Part shown: piece after piece, positions 10,501 to 23,146 of the stretch
Numbering within the stretch: the first letter of the stretch is position 1
Layout of the letters: each line of letters starts with the position of its first letter
Source of the DNA: Echinococcus granulosus
Taxonomy: Eukaryota; Platyhelminthes; Cestoda; Cyclophyllidea; Taeniidae
DNA: 64,000 bases
Assembly: GCF_000524195.1 (NCBI RefSeq)
Contig: NW_020170388.1
Location: 207,118-271,117 of the forward strand
Direction: 5' to 3'
Made by a program: the position numbers and the translations under genes
Notes under the pieces: generated by a model
What the model was told of the DNA's origin: nothing
Seen by the model: the letters and a program-made list of their open reading frames with translations, nothing else
The model's database searches: none

Positions 10501-10943
10501 GTGTCATTTCTTGCTCCCTTTTTGAAGCGTCCTCTCGATTTGTCTTGAAGGCGAACACAAAAAAGCAAAAGTATGAGCGCATTCATGAGAAGAAGGTGTC
10601 CACCTCGATAGAGTCTCTGTGCCGCGGTTTTCCGCCCGAGTTCGCGCTCTATCTGACACATGTGCGCAATCTGAATTTTGATGCTACGCCTGACTACACC
10701 CTCTATCGGAGCAACTTCCGCGCGCTCTTCAAGGCTCTTGCTTTCAATTGGGACTTTGTCTTTGATTGGACCCTTCTCCGCCAGAAGTCCTCCGCTATTC
10801 AACAACACTCCAATGCCGTAGCGCACAACATGCCCGTCGTCGGGGGAGGGGGAGTTGCTGCAGGGCCGACGAAGTTGCTGCCCTCCTCGAACACCACTGC
10901 TGCTGTCATGGGCGATGACGGATTCGGTGCCGGGAAGCTCTAG
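7568..10943 (+). CDS. Casein kinase I alpha-type serine/threonine kinase (five exons, complete)
   Basis: This is a cytosolic/nuclear CK1 kinase; the alpha subfamily phosphorylates beta-catenin and other Wnt, Hedgehog and clock substrates. Exons 7568-7585, 7624-7830, 7866-8164, 8248-8428 and 10551-10943 join in phase to 365 residues (human CK1alpha is 337). Visible landmarks: glycine loop GSGSFG at 31-36, catalytic lysine in AVKLE at 53, [17 protein letters not shown], catalytic loop HRDIKPDN at 144-151, DFG at 167-169, and the CK1 signature [21 protein letters not shown]-terminal landmarks are SLPWQGL, TKKQKYE and FDWTLL. The short tail after the kinase domain fits CK1alpha rather than delta/epsilon. 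The tail is Gly/Ala-rich. The start ATG gives [14 protein letters not shown] before the family's [15 protein letters not shown]. All catalytic residues are present, so the kinase should be active. It is head to head with the ERG channel. Confidence 0.95.
7624..7830 (+). CDS. Casein kinase I exon 2 (N-lobe)
   Basis: Sixty-nine codons contain [26 protein letters not shown] and [17 protein letters not shown], then the donor gtaggt. Phase 0 at both ends. It matches CK1alpha position for position, including the glycine loop and VAIK-type lysine. Confidence 0.95.
7866..8164 (+). CDS. Casein kinase I exon 3 (hinge and catalytic loop)
   Basis: After a 35 nt intron (gtaggt ... tgtgctag) the exon reads [47 protein letters not shown] and [10 protein letters not shown], ending in phase 2 at the donor gtgtgt. 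Reading on without the intron puts the frame out and hits a stop, which confirms that the tiny intron is real. The [16 protein letters not shown] stretch is two residues longer than in human CK1alpha. Confidence 0.95.
8248..8428 (+). CDS. Casein kinase I exon 4 (activation segment and C-lobe)
   Basis: Acceptor ctctttaacag, then [20 protein letters not shown] and [20 protein letters not shown], ending SLPWQGLR at the donor gtgagt. The exon is one base plus 60 codons. The EQSRRDD motif and the S-I-N replacement of the usual A-P-E are hallmarks of the CK1 family. Confidence 0.95.
8429..10550 (+). other. Casein kinase I intron 4
   Basis: This is a 2.1 kb intron, far longer than the three upstream introns of 38, 35 and 83 nt. 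It contains a short (GT)n run at about 8813-8829 and a run of 12 cytosines at 10477-10488. No coding sequence was recognised. Confidence 0.85.
10551..10943 (+). CDS. Casein kinase I exon 5 (end of C-lobe and tail)
   Basis: Acceptor tttgtcttgaag, then [19 protein letters not shown], the CK1 C-lobe ([19 protein letters not shown]) and a tail of about 50 residues with a GGGG run, ending at TAG 10941-10943. It joins exon 4 in phase 0 (QGLR/ANTKKQ, human GLKAATKKQ). The tail has no long Ser/Thr-rich autoinhibitory region of the delta/epsilon kind. Confidence 0.93.
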   Translation, partial: ANTKKQKYERIHEKKVSTSIESLCRGFPPEFALYLTHVRNLNFDATPDYTLYRSNFRALFKALAFNWDFVFDWTLLRQKSSAIQQHSNAVAHNMPVVGGGGVAAGPTKLLPSSNTTAAVMGDDGFGAGKL

Positions 10944-13900
10944 GTCATCCTCTCTCTCCCCTCTTAGGTTCACCCTCTCCCCTTGTGTCTTTCTGTCGTG
11001 CGCACACTGTCTGGCGTATTTATCGCACGAAATCACTCATCCTGGTTTCCTCTTACCGTGTATATTGTTCTGTTTCTTTTTCACACTTCCTGTGATGGCT
11101 TTCAGCCACTCGGCCCCCTCCTGTTCATCACCCCACTTCCCTTTAGTTACGCACAAATGCACCAGATCACGTGCACGCACGGAGACGACGGCAGAAGGGG
11201 AAAGCTTTGGTGTGCCGCACAAAGAAGCAGCCAGAAGAAGACATTGTTGTCCTCCTCGTCCTCCTTCCATCTCTGATCCTTCAGGTTTCCGGCTCTATAT
11301 GCAAAATGGGAAAGTATCAATTTCCTCTTTATCTCTTTACTGCCTTACTCAAGCCAAGATCTTTGCAGTAGTGGTGGTGTGCCGCTGTAGACACTCTCTC
11401 GGGTTTGAGTTTGAAATGTTTTTTTTCTTAGTTGTACTCGGTTAATCTGGATTTTAACGTGGTGGAGAGGCCTAAATCTTAAAGGATGGTCTGGTCATCG
11501 GAAAAGTTTTATTTGATTATAAGAAACCTGAAAGTGTGTATTCACTATCCTCGTCCATGCATGGCAGAGCCAGGAGATCTGCCTGGCCTCAGAGGGAAGT
11601 CCATGGTGTAACAGAAGTCACTAAGACTATTAAATGGTTGCTTTGTTACTGAGTAGGGTGCTAGCATTTTACGTCTGCAGAGATGGGTGATAGCGTGTTT
11701 TTAGCAATCCGGATCTGAAGAAGAACAGCTGTGTGGATAGCTTCTGGCTTGGAGGCCTGTCCCTGGTTCACATAGGTTGTGGTACCAACTCTTCGTTATG
11801 CGCTTCACTACTCCGGCAGTTGAACGGTCTGACTTTAGGTGGAGAGGCATTTTAGACTTCAGGCTCCAAGTTCCAAAAGGATGCACTGCTTTCACTACGA
11901 CTCATGGTGATCTGGTCTGCCTTGGTTGCAGCTTGGGTGCCTCACGAGACCGGTCAGGTTTCAAGGTCATTGTCGTTCACCAGAACCACTTTTCTCATTT
12001 AAATCCTTAGCTTATAATATATCAAGTAACCACATCTTCATTAACGTTTGGAGTTGTCCACCTCAACATCGGCTTTCCACGATGGAATTCGGTAGGGAGT
12101 AGCACATCATTTGGATTCATGCAAATTGTTCTTCGAATGTGGCAAATCGGGTCTGTATGTTGCTCCGAGTACGCTGAAAATTTCCAAATGAATCCTACCT
12201 GAAGTCGTAAGAAGTTACAGCACCATGACAGGAGGTATACTACTGACGTACAGAAGGGCTGACAGGTTACCGGCAAGGTCCGAAGGCCACGCTGACCGGG
12301 TGGAAGTACAATCTGCGGGGACTTAGGTTCACACATAATTTAACGCAGTGTTAAGCGAACCATAGAAATGAATTTCGCCACATCCCACCGATAAGTATCT
12401 TCTCTCTTGAAGAAAAGTCCTACGAGTAATCCGCAACTAGGAATTGTGCTAAGTACTCTCAAAGTAAACGATGCCTAGCCGCCTGATTCATCACACAAGA
12501 GTCTATCATGAACCGCTCACAAAGCGCAATGAGACCACTTCACACGAAGGCCATCAGATGGTGAGGTAAGACTCCACTTGGACTTAAACTCGGAAAGGTT
12601 CTATGTCACCATCCCCGGGTCCTTCTAATCGAGTTGACAGCCGTTTGAATGATTCCATTTTAGTGTCAAATGCCGAATGATCATACAATCACCACCTTGC
12701 GTTCTTTTCCTAATCCTTTTCTAATATGTGCACGAAACGATTTTAAATTCCTCAAGGAGTTCGGTGACCTTGGCGTTTAGGCTAGACACGCATCACTTCA
12801 TTGCGTGATCAGAGGCTTCGCCTTCACTCTTGAACTAGCTTGAGCACACTCAGACGGGGTGCATGAAATAGCTGTGAGAGATACATTCACTGCAATCACA
12901 AACGACCCTCAGGTCAACTAGAAAGTGCAGGCATAGAAACACCTCATAGCACATTCATGCACTGCACTCTAGAGGGTGGCGTGCACCCGGCGTGTAATGT
13001 GAAGGCTTGAATACGTGGGCATGTATGCGCTTTGATTAGCTTGGTTCGGTGGGGATGGATTATGCACAGATCTTCCAAGGCTTTTTCACGTGATCTGAAG
13101 ACCATCAAACCTCCACCTTTTTGGGAGCCAAAGTTCACCTTATGGCGACGCTCCGAGTAACCAAAGTCACCTTGCGCTTCTCACCTTTAGCGAATCAATG
13201 ATAGTTATTGAACAATTAACCTGATTGGTGCATGGTTAGCCTATCACATTTCGCGAGTAGTGGATCGACCCCACTAGCTATCGATTACTGATTTTATGGT
13301 GGGAGAATCTTATGACTGGCGCCCCGAAATCACTTCACAAAATCAACTGCAATTTAGAAGTCATCTAATAGTTGCAAGGTACAAATACTGACCTTTTATT
13401 TTCACTATTTTAAAGTTATATTATTTTTTGACATCATGTCAAATGAATTCTAGATTTTTTTATTACAGGCAAAACTCAATAGGACCACATAATTAATTCC
13501 ACGAAAAGCACATAAATGCTTAATGTAGCATCAATATAACGTCAGTTTAAGCCGTCAGAAGGCAAATAGCAGCGATGAATAATGCATCGGCACAACTGCT
13601 TGCTAGGCTAAAACCCAATTAAATAACATCTTATTCAATTTCAACGGGAGGAAACAATTTACGTGAGCAGCAGGCTCAGCAAAAGTATTAACTGTGCTTC
13701 ATTAAATTAGACCACTAATTAAAAATAAGGTCAATTTAAGAGTCACTTTCATTTAGCAGTATTTTTCATTCGACTCTATGACAAAAACTACATTAACTGC
13801 ACTATGTGACGAAATTAATAGCCTTTCCCATAACACGGGTTTTTCTCTCCCTCCCTCGTAAGTCCAACAACTGTTTCAACTAGGCTGCGGATCTCCCACA

Positions 13901-16319
13901 TTTTCCAAGGTCTCAGCGTTACCTTTTTGATTGCGAAACAGGTACTGTTATGAAGATACCTTTGTTGGATGTTTTTACGCTGGTGATATGAAGCTGATAA
14001 GTTCTCACGGGGGAATTCGTTTATTAAAAACAGGCAGCAAAAGCTATAATGGAATGTTAGTACTTTTGGTGATTGCGTAAGCGTTTCAGAATTCGAATAA
14101 AAGCGTAAAAATGGTGAAATGCTCAAAAAACGGGGATTGTTGATTTTAGTGAAACATTCTGGTAAGTAATTCCATGAGTTACATTGATTGGAGACTTTTC
14201 GTGGGAGCCTGTTTGGTGTCCATGCTGCCAGGACAGTTCTATGAGATTTTTTCTATAAGGACGGATGAAGCTCGAACCAGCCTAGTTCAAAAGGCATTTC
14301 GAAGTCTTGTGATCAACCATTGGTGGTAGATTCTCTCATGACAACCCTCAAATGAGCACGTGCAACGTCAAATATGTTGCCGGAGCTGTTGATAGGGCCT
14401 TGGCCTTAGAGATAATCGCAATATCCATGCGCGGTCATTAAATTGTGCCTTGTGAGGTCAAACACCATTTTATTGTCAATTAGCTAGAACTAAAGTGACA
14501 AATTGTTTCGAATTGTTGATCACTAGGCTCAAACAAGCAGTTTTTCATTTGTCTGTGACGTCGAAGATCAGTGAAAGTGGCTGACAAGTGGCACAAAGAA
14601 GATTTACCTCCGGGATCGAGCTATGTAGACGTGACATGCGCCACAATGTGCACATCATCGTAACAATCAAGTAGCACGGTTGAACCTTCAAAGGCAAGAT
14701 GATCTTCTGCATGCAAAACATGCATTTGTTCCTGATAATTAAAATAACTATAAACTGTAGGTCGTTGTCGAGTAGAGTTGAAGTCGGCTGCATTCTAGAT
14801 TCACTGATGGTTTACACCGGTTACAATCCCACCAAGGGGCTTTCAAAAATGTGGGAATATAAGGCTATTTAAACCCGACCTCCAGTTGAAATTTTTGTTA
14901 GAGGAAGGCGATAATACTTCAAAGGTTATAAAAAGCAGATTTTGATTGGTAACTACACCTATGCGCATTGATAACATAGGAACCAAAATTATGGCGAATT
15001 CGCCTTTGCGCTGGTATTACAGCTGCCCTTATTTCGACACGGAGGTCGTTCTATAAATTTATTAGTCATTTATGAGACTACTTTGATAAATTATCCTAAA
15101 TTAGCTAACACAATTTTAATTAACGAAATAATTATATCAGTTTCAAAAGAATTTCGGCAGAGACCAAACCCACAAAACGCCACTTTAATTGGCCAATGAA
15201 AATTTGCCTTAGGTTTCTAATATCTCGCCTTCCCAAAATTGGGCTTTTAGACTGTAGCAGAGGCGCCTAAAGGTGATTTAACATCGTCAAGGTTGTATGA
15301 AGTGGAAGAAACATCTATCAGACACAGATTGGGGTAAGAGATAAGAAATAGCTTGATCTCACCTACTTACTCAGTCACCCACTTACTCACTCACTCAATC
15401 ATCCACTTTTATGTAAATGGAATGGTGATTAAAATATTTTACTGGCTTGGAGCTGATTTATTCACCTTTGTGGTGGCATAAGCAAGGGTCAGAAAATCCT
15501 GTGAAGGCATGAAAATTCACCACACTCCTAAAAGCCAGCCCAATAGAGGTTACAGCGACAAAGAAAGCATTAAAGCAAACAATATGCGCATTTAAATCAT
15601 TAAATGGAGTCAAAAATAATTGCTTTTCCCTCCTATAATCTCCAGCACCAATGCTTCTCCTCCCCCTGCCAATTCCACCTTTTTTTTCTGCCAATGCGTA
15701 AATCAGAGGGAAGGTAGAAGGTGACGAGGTGAAGCCGTTTGTCATCCTCCTGGTCAACTTAAACGCAAAAGTAGCTCGTAATGTCTGTGAGGGTGCCACA
15801 AACTTGCGGGATTTTTTCGCATCATGCACTTGTTTAGCGAGTTAAAGCAAGAACTGAACTCCACCTCATTTAAAGAGTCACACATCTTTTGTGCTGTCAT
15901 ATTAACCTCAAATAACAATCAGTGTGACTCAAGCATCAACACTCAGTTCGAAGGACAATTTGCCACGACCTTTGTGCCCCATTACGTACCTTTTAGCTAT
16001 TATCCAAGTGCTACTTTGAATCAAATAAAAACAATGAGAAATGCATCTATTATACTGCATTTTATGGACGTATATCTACGATGATGTCCTGGAGATGGAA
16101 TAAATCTTCCCCTTCGAGGCTTTAAAAAAGTTTAGGCTCCTTATACCGCTCCCTTCACTCTACAAACAATGAGAATAGGGAAAAGCCAAAACAAATCTTA
16201 CACAATGGGCGATAGTCAATAAAAACATCCCATCACCCTCATTTAAGATATGGCATGCAGCACTCCAATTCTTTTCCGAAGAAGAAAGAAGCTACAATAC
16301 CAGAAGAGAAGGTGTATTG
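10944..16319. other. Intergenic region downstream of casein kinase I
   Basis: This holds the kinase 3' untranslated region (pyrimidine-rich to about 11450) and then AT-rich spacer. No gene was recognised. A weak copy of the 3' portion of the dispersed repeat lies near 12040-12325 (listed separately), and ACTC-like low-complexity sequence lies near 15360-15405. Confidence 0.6.
12040..12325 (+). repeat. Dispersed 0.95 kb repeat, partial copy (3' part)
   Basis: The end reads ggcaaggtccgaaggccacg, then gaccgggtggaagtacaat. This corresponds to the 3' terminal segment of the copy at 58185-59155 (taaggcccgaagaccatgcc, then cggaagtacaatgcc). The 5' limit is uncertain. Confidence 0.5.
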
Positions 16320-17290
16320 TCAACGTACGGAAGGGCATGGTGGGAAGCTGCTGGTATGACCTGGAGGCCATGTTCCTCAGCGAAAGTAGGAAAACGAAGG
16401 GGTGAAGAAATAGCCAGGGTATTATATTGTCTCCTCTTCTCTAGAGCCCCATCTCGGCCCTCCCCTTAGTTGACCTCCCATGTAGGCCATATCAGCGAAG
16501 CCGGTGTTGTAGGAAAAAACATCCACAAACCAACAGTATCAGTTATCAAATTTACATGTAACAAAAAAGGTATCTGACCGCCGAGTCACTGATTCCTTTT
16601 GCCAACTTTATTAGATCTGAGGGGAGAGAAATGAGCTGCTTATCTCTCTAGAGGTGAGAGCACTGGCCCAAAAGCTGGGTCACTTAGTAGAGGACGGGGC
16701 TTTAAACAGTTTCATGATAATGGGGTTTCGTGTCTGTCCCACTTCACGAATTCGTTCTAATTTCAGTGCTACCTAGCCGTGTAACTACCTATTTGGATTC
16801 TCTACAACTAGCAGAGAGGTGAAGGAGGTGTAGCACTTTCACTTCATTAACATCTTCACTTTGAAACCGTAGACAGCTCTACTGCGAACTTTTCCCGATG
16901 GTTCAAGGCTAGTGTCCCCTCATTTGTTAATAGGAGCCCTGGAGGATACGAGAATAGGGTACTTGCCAAAAGTGAACGTCACTTTCAACCGTTCTGTTAG
17001 GCGTTATCACAGATTGTCCCATTCACAGCCCATATCCCTCCTCCATCACGTTAAAGTTTGACATTCTGTAATGAAAATCGGGGTAGTTTTCCTTTATGAT
17101 CAGGTTTACTTTCCGTTGATACCAATGTAGCGTCCCGAGTCTTTCCTGAGGTAGAGGGAACTCATATTACTAGGGTAGGATAGGTATTACCGACGAAGAG
17201 AAGAGTTGGGGTCCAAGTCACCGAGTGGAGGTACAATGGCCGAGCTTTACGTGCCTGTGAAGCCAAAACGAAGAGTCCAACATATATTTA
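16320..17290 (+). repeat. Dispersed 0.95 kb repeat, copy 1 (near full length)
   Basis: Blocks shared with the 58185-59155 copy occur in the same order: tggaggccatg near the start; gccctccccttagttgacct against gcgctccacttggtcgacct; agagaggtgaaggagg against agagagatgaaggagg; ttttcccgatggttcaaggc against cttttccagatggttcacgg; gagtctttcctgag against gagcctttcctgaa; ggtacaatggccgag against agtacaatgccggag; and a terminal ccaaaacgaagagt in both. No intact open reading frame. Confidence 0.75.
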
Positions 17291-18689
17291 GTGTTTTACA
17301 AATAATGTTAATTATTTTAAGTTGAACTTTAAGGTGATAATTCTCATGGACAGGTCGTTGTAGATTGTGGGCGAATACACTTCTTGCGGCTCCGTTATCT
17401 TGGCATATCTAGGCACCCATGCAAACTTTGAAATTATACAAACTCCAAAATTTGGACAGAGAAAGAGACGCGACTAGTGAAAAGCGGTGATGCTTACAAG
17501 GACTTACACAAGCGATGCATGTTCAAGGACCTTAGCTTCAGAAAACCATAAACAGTCATGATTTAAGCGTGCATTCGGTGTGATTCGACTGCATCACATT
17601 GTTAATTGCGGAACTAGTGGAATCACATCATGAGAGCGTTCACGCCGGTTTGTGAATTGCGAGACTTTGTGTGGTTGCGTTTAAACAAACTGTCTGCTGT
17701 TCTTCCTTTTCCCACAAAAAAGTTGACAAAAATGGTCAGTTTTGGCTTTTTAAACTGACATTGAAACCATTTCGACCGCGTAATCACAACCCCATCGAAG
17801 GTGGTGCAGGGTGATACATTGATTGTTTGTTTCGGTTCTTGGTTTTGGTAATGCTTCTTTGGAGCTCCATCATTGAAACTCTGTAGGGAGGTTTAGCCAC
17901 CGGACCACACCAGTAGACCCCAACCCCCTCTCCATGTCGACAATGTACGATCTGTCCGAGCATTGTGTCTTTCTTCGTCTTCAAGGACGCTTCGGCGCGC
18001 CACAGTTATACATTTTTGTTGGAATGTACTTTTTAGGCAAGATTCGGTCAGAAAATACAAATTTCATGACAGAAAGGACGCCATCGGCACTTGAGAAGGT
18101 GACGTAGTCTAAACGCGTCTAACCGTGATAACTGTACCCCTTCTATTATGTTTACAGGACAGAGCATGTCCTTGTCTGACCCGTATGCTCGTTCCACGGG
18201 TATGAATGCCGAGGTGGAGGAGAGCAACACGGAGCCTACTATAGGCGAATACTCTCTCTCTCTCCCTTTATAACTAGAGAGTTTTGTGAGAACTTAATAG
18301 CATTTTCATTTTCATCTACAGTTTTACACAATCTGTATTACCACGCCATTCAACGGTGTGTGTGTGTGTGTGCGTGTGGGGTGTAAAACTGCCCTCATAT
18401 TCCTCTACCAAGATTTCTGTTTTTAAGTCACAGATTCGAGTAAAGCAATGCCACAAAAAAGTTTTCAAATACTACTGGCTTGAAGTTATTCGGCTAGAAT
18501 CGCACTGGTACACCTCTCAAGGATGGTACACTTGGAAATAGACTTAACTTTAAACCTTAAATCTCAATATATTGTTGATCCATTTCAAAAAATGCTGCTT
18601 TATTTTGCTCTGCTTTTTTTTAAAGAGAATTCATATTTCTTAGCAAAAATGATTGCCACGCATTAAGTAATTCAATTTGATAGGTGATG

Positions 18690-18895
18690 GGGAACACTTA
18701 AGTGGCAATGCAACACCCCGGCTCCTCCGAAGTCGTGAGAAGGCACAGTTGAATGACAGAAGGCACATTCCTGACGTAGAGAAGATTTAAGGCCACTGGC
18801 ATGGCTCGAAGACCACGTAACCGAGCAAAAGTACAATTGGTGCCGAGTTAATTGCTAACGTAATCAAATACAGCGTTAAACAAACTGTCAAAGTC
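18690..18895 (+). repeat. Dispersed 0.95 kb repeat, partial copy (terminal segment)
   Basis: Contains ggccactggcatggctcgaa, then accgagcaaaagtacaattg and gcgttaaacaaac, the order seen in the terminal segment of the full copies. The rest of the element is not recognisable to the left. Confidence 0.55.
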
Positions 18896-19204
18896 TTGCA
18901 GTAACGTTTTTAGAATGAATGATTAGATGCTACAAGAAGACGGAGGACTTTGCCTCCTCTCGTGTAGGCCTAATTGACTTACTCTATCCAGTAATACATG
19001 AATAATATGTCATATTTACAAAATTATTTGACTGAGAAGAACATTTTTTTAGATGATCCCTAAAACAGGTCATCATTGGTACTGCCACTTCCAGCGGTAC
19101 ATTCATGTGACTACCCAGTTTACCCTTCCTGAGTCCACACACCACAAGCTAAATGCCAAACGCTCTTCCCTCATTTAAGCTGGATTATTTTTAAATACTA
19201 CGAA

Positions 19205-20130
19205 GAATACGGGAGGTGGGCTTTTGTTTTACTGTGCATTCGGATTACCAGGGCATCTACGACTCCGCTATTACGCTTTCGCTCGGCGGCATAGCCACCC
19301 AACCATGCCAGTGGCCTCTCTGCCCCTCTGTAGGTCTTCAGAAAAGCCTTTGGGTATTACAATGGCAGCAGCAATCTTGAAGGACAACTACCCTGATTTC
19401 AATTACTACTTGATGGAAGAAGGTGAAAACTCTCGATAGAAGGGTTGACAATGACGTCTACCTCCGACAACCACCCCCGTCATGTATTCTGCTGGAATGC
19501 TATTCACAATTGAAGAGACACTAGTTGTGAATCATCTGAAATGCTAATTATGGAGCTCTCTACTGCACTTGTGCAAAGATTTCAAGAGGGTGAGCAGGTA
19601 ACACCTCCTCCATCTTTCTACTGGCTGGATAGAATAGAAGTAGATGTGACTAGGCAGCACTGGAGTGAGAATAAAGTGGCAAGAAAGATTTGACGTGAAG
19701 CCTTATCCGCATGAATTTATTTTAAATCTCGTCTTTTGTTAAGTGATTCCGCTTTCGGGCCGAACTTCTTACTACTAGCGATGGATGTTTGCGATGGTCA
19801 GCACATTTTCCCCTTTCCCCAATACAATTTCCAAACAGGAGGAAACTTTAGATCTAGTGGAATCGCTAGAAGGGTCAGTGACCTTGAAGTCGAATATCTT
19901 CTCATTGGTGTATTTTTGACAGCACCGACTACGCTGTGATGGGCGGACTCGCGAGGTTGACCAAAGGGCGCCCCGGGGACGATGGTCAAGAGGCAAGAAC
20001 AGCCATGTAATACTCTGATTGTTTAATTTTGCGTTTTAATCTCTCAGTCAATTAGGGCTTCGCCTCTGTACTTCCGGTCGGCGGCGTGTTAGTAGCCTCT
20101 CAGTCCTCCTCTACGTCAACAATACAATTT
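19205..20130 (-). repeat. Dispersed 0.95 kb repeat, copy 2 (full length, both terminal segments)
   Basis: On the minus strand this reads from gacgtagaggagg (near 20115) to ccgaatgcacagt (near 19235). It aligns through its length with 58185-59155: atcgtccccggggcgccctt; cagcgtagtcggtgctgt against acgcagtcggtgctgc; attccactagatc; acatccatcgctag; and tgccactttattctcact. The first and last ~120 bp resemble each other, each carrying gccgaccg/gccgagcg followed by gaaag-type sequence and a run like taaaacaaa. No intact reading frame. Confidence 0.75.
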
Positions 20131-20939
20131 CCGCTTTATTACAGCTTTGGGAAAAACTCTTGGTCTAAGTGTAATTGTATCCCTAAATTTATAAGTAGTA
20201 GTTGATTAGTCAAAAAAGCTTATTAATGTCTGGTAGTTGCGGCGTTCGCTATTCCCCTAAAATCCTCACAGTAGATGCGAAAAAAAATGGTCTTGACTGA
20301 ATGTGCTTTATAGTTCCCGTTTATCTAGGCAGAAAGCAAATTAACTTCAAAAATACCCAACAGCGAGACCATTCTTCCCACTTATATTATCGCAAATTAT
20401 ATGCGCCCCATTCGTAGAACCCTCTTTGTCTCATAAAAGAGCTCTCAGCAGTACTGCGACAATTGCCCGCCACAGGTTTTATTTACCGACACATGGAGAG
20501 GAGGCGTTTTTCCCCTCCCATGGGCAAAAGTAACCACTTAGAATGTAAAAAAGGAGATGGTCAATTTCTCTTTCAAGTTATTTTTTGGCTTTTAAAGAAA
20601 AACAAATTTCCAGGTTACATTTGGTATGCCGTCCAAAATATTTAGAAATCAAAATTTGGGAATCATTAATTGTTCACCGTTGCCATCCAATGACCCTAGG
20701 CATCGAATGCTGCATTGTCCCTGTACCTTAGTTACCTAAAAGGTGCCTCTGTAGTGTCATTATTGAGTGGGCAAGCTACTTTTTCCTCTCTTCTACAAAA
20801 CAGTGTAGACGGTTTAAATGTAAACAGGCAGAATGGAGACTCTAGCTGAGATTGAAGAGGAGGATGAGGAGCTGGAAGTTGACTCCGGCGGTGATGTACG
20901 TGACATAGATTCCGATCTTCAACAACATGGGATTATTTG

Positions 20940-21790
20940 AAACCAGTTGACAAAGTACGGAAAGGGAGTGGAGGAATTAGTTTCACTATCCAAAGTGAGC
21001 AAGCAGACTTCAAAAGGGATCTAGTCTGGAGAACTGTCTTCAGGCATTCAGAACTAGACAAAGATGCAGGCTCAAAAACCACGTCCGAGTGATGGATACA
21101 GCGATTTCTCTTTAGGCACGAATCCGCATTAATGACACGGGCCTCTGCGTTACTTGTCGTCCGACCCTCCTGAACAGCGCTGAAGTGAGAATAAAGTGGC
21201 AAGAATGAATAGAAGCGAGACCTTGTCGCCACGAATCCATTTTAAACCCAAACCATTACTAATGTGAGCCTGCTTTGAGGGTAGTGTTCTTAAGACCAGT
21301 GATAAAAATTCTGAACGGTTAACCCTTTCTCTCCCCACCAATAAAAATCCCAAACAGGACAAACCTTCAGATGCAAAAAATGGCATTGAGGACTGGTGAA
21401 ATTATGGTTATATATCTTCTCAGTTACGCGAGCATTTGATGACTGGTGAGATTGGTTGGTGGGTGCTTTTCTTACAGCATGGACTACTTTGCGATGAACG
21501 ATGGGGGAGGCTGACCGAGGGTAGCGCTGGGGACGATGCTTAAAAGATGAGGAGGCAATGCCCTATCCCGATTGTTTGTTCAACTCGCCGTTCTGGTGAC
21601 GCGGGCACTGAAGAGCATAGCCATTGTCCTTCCACTGGACGGCATGGCCTGGAGGCCATGCCGACTGCCCTCCCCTCCAGCTCTTCTGTAACTTGGAAAT
21701 ACATATACTGCCCTAGTACGAGGTCTTATCTCGTCTCAATGGGTTACACTAGTTTATTACCCTATGATAAAAGGTACATGTAATCGACTT
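20940..21790 (-). repeat. Dispersed 0.95 kb repeat, copy 3 (5' and central part)
   Basis: Minus strand. It carries ggcatggcctccaggccatg, then atcgtccccagcgctaccct, caccagtc, gaaggtttgtcc and cttgccactttattctcact in the same order as copies 2 and 4. It loses similarity toward 20940, so the 3' terminal segment is missing or unrecognisable. Same orientation as copy 2, about 0.8 kb away. Confidence 0.7.
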
Positions 21791-22234
21791 GAATGGTCTA
21801 ATTGAGGAAGGTTGAATGAACTCGAGGAGTACTGGAAGACTTTGAAATATTTTTAAAAAGGCTAAAAATGCCCGCATCTATTACCGCCCAGATGAGTTGT
21901 AGTGGTGACCATTAATGCAAACATTTTAACAAACCGCGTGAGGACTCAAGACCATTTACTCGGAGGTGATAAAACGCTTAAAATAACATCAAACATTCCA
22001 GGTTTGGACTTTTGTAGCTGTAGCGCTTTCACCTCCAATAACAAGCTAAATTTAGTTGTCCGAGCCTGTGTTAAAGCGTTACCAAGGGAGGATAATGAAT
22101 ATAAGATGAGTGTCCCAATAGAAAGGCTTTAAGGCTTGAAAACTGCATCAGCCCTCAAGTCCTGTATGTTGATTAGCAATGCGGCGGAACTGAATGCAAA
22201 TGAATCGAAGTCAGTCCATGAAAGTCTAATACTT

Positions 22235-22440
22235 TTATTGTTTGTAAAACTCATTTTCTGGTCACGTGGGCACTTTGAGCTCTGCCTTTAGGCTATGTCA
22301 GTAGCTCCCAGCCCTTCTCTACGATGACAATACATATTCTGACCATGTATTACCCTTTCATCTTCACGGTTGTCTCACGACACTACAAAGCCATAATCTG
22401 CAGAATTGACGCCTCGACGTGTTGTTAAAGGTTGAGAATT
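22235..22440 (-). repeat. Dispersed 0.95 kb repeat, partial copy (terminal segment)
   Basis: Minus strand. It carries cgtagagaagggctgggagc, gtgcccacgtgaccagaa and aaacaa in the order of the terminal segment of copy 3 (gcccgcgtcaccagaacg). It lies upstream of copy 3 in the same orientation, so the two may be parts of one longer or tandem insertion. Confidence 0.45.
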
Positions 22441-23146
22441 ATCCAGAGAGGCCACAAAGCGGTGGAAAAGCTAATGCGAATGAAAGAGAAGGTTGAATGT
22501 AGCACATTTTGTCAGGGGGCCACTTTAGACAAGATTCAATTATTTGGAAGCGGAATGTCCCCATTGTATATAATAATTCCGTCTTCAGCAAAGCATGGCG
22601 AATAAATCTCCACAATCGTCTAGTGACCTTAATGAGAATGGACATTCTCGTATTGGGTTTGCATCCACTTCCTCCGAACAGAGACGTAGTTGTGAAAACC
22701 GTCAAGGACATCAAGTGCTGGAACCCTCTTCTTGGTAATGCGTTGGCTTGTAGTTCTCAGCTACCACCATTTTGTTTATTACTTACGTTACTGCCACTAC
22801 TTTATCTCCATCTGCCTTGTTACCCTCGGGGTAGGGTGCACACCCTTACTCCCTTGATGGGGCAAATAGGAGGCGATTGCTAAATAATACCAAACATCCT
22901 AGGTTTCTGAATTCATGTATGTAATGTATGGCTGTTTTTATGTATCAATGTGAAGACAGTGAATGGGAATGGGTAATCGAGATGATGGGTAGATGGGTCG
23001 ACTTGGGGGAAGGAGAGGGAGAAACTAGAATGGACAGATGGACACTGTTATTGCCATTATTTCTGCTATTCAGGCTCCAAATCATGACTATTTTGAGCAC
23101 ATCTTTTTGTGCGTCTGTGTGCAGTTGTCTGGACGATTAAAGCGAA

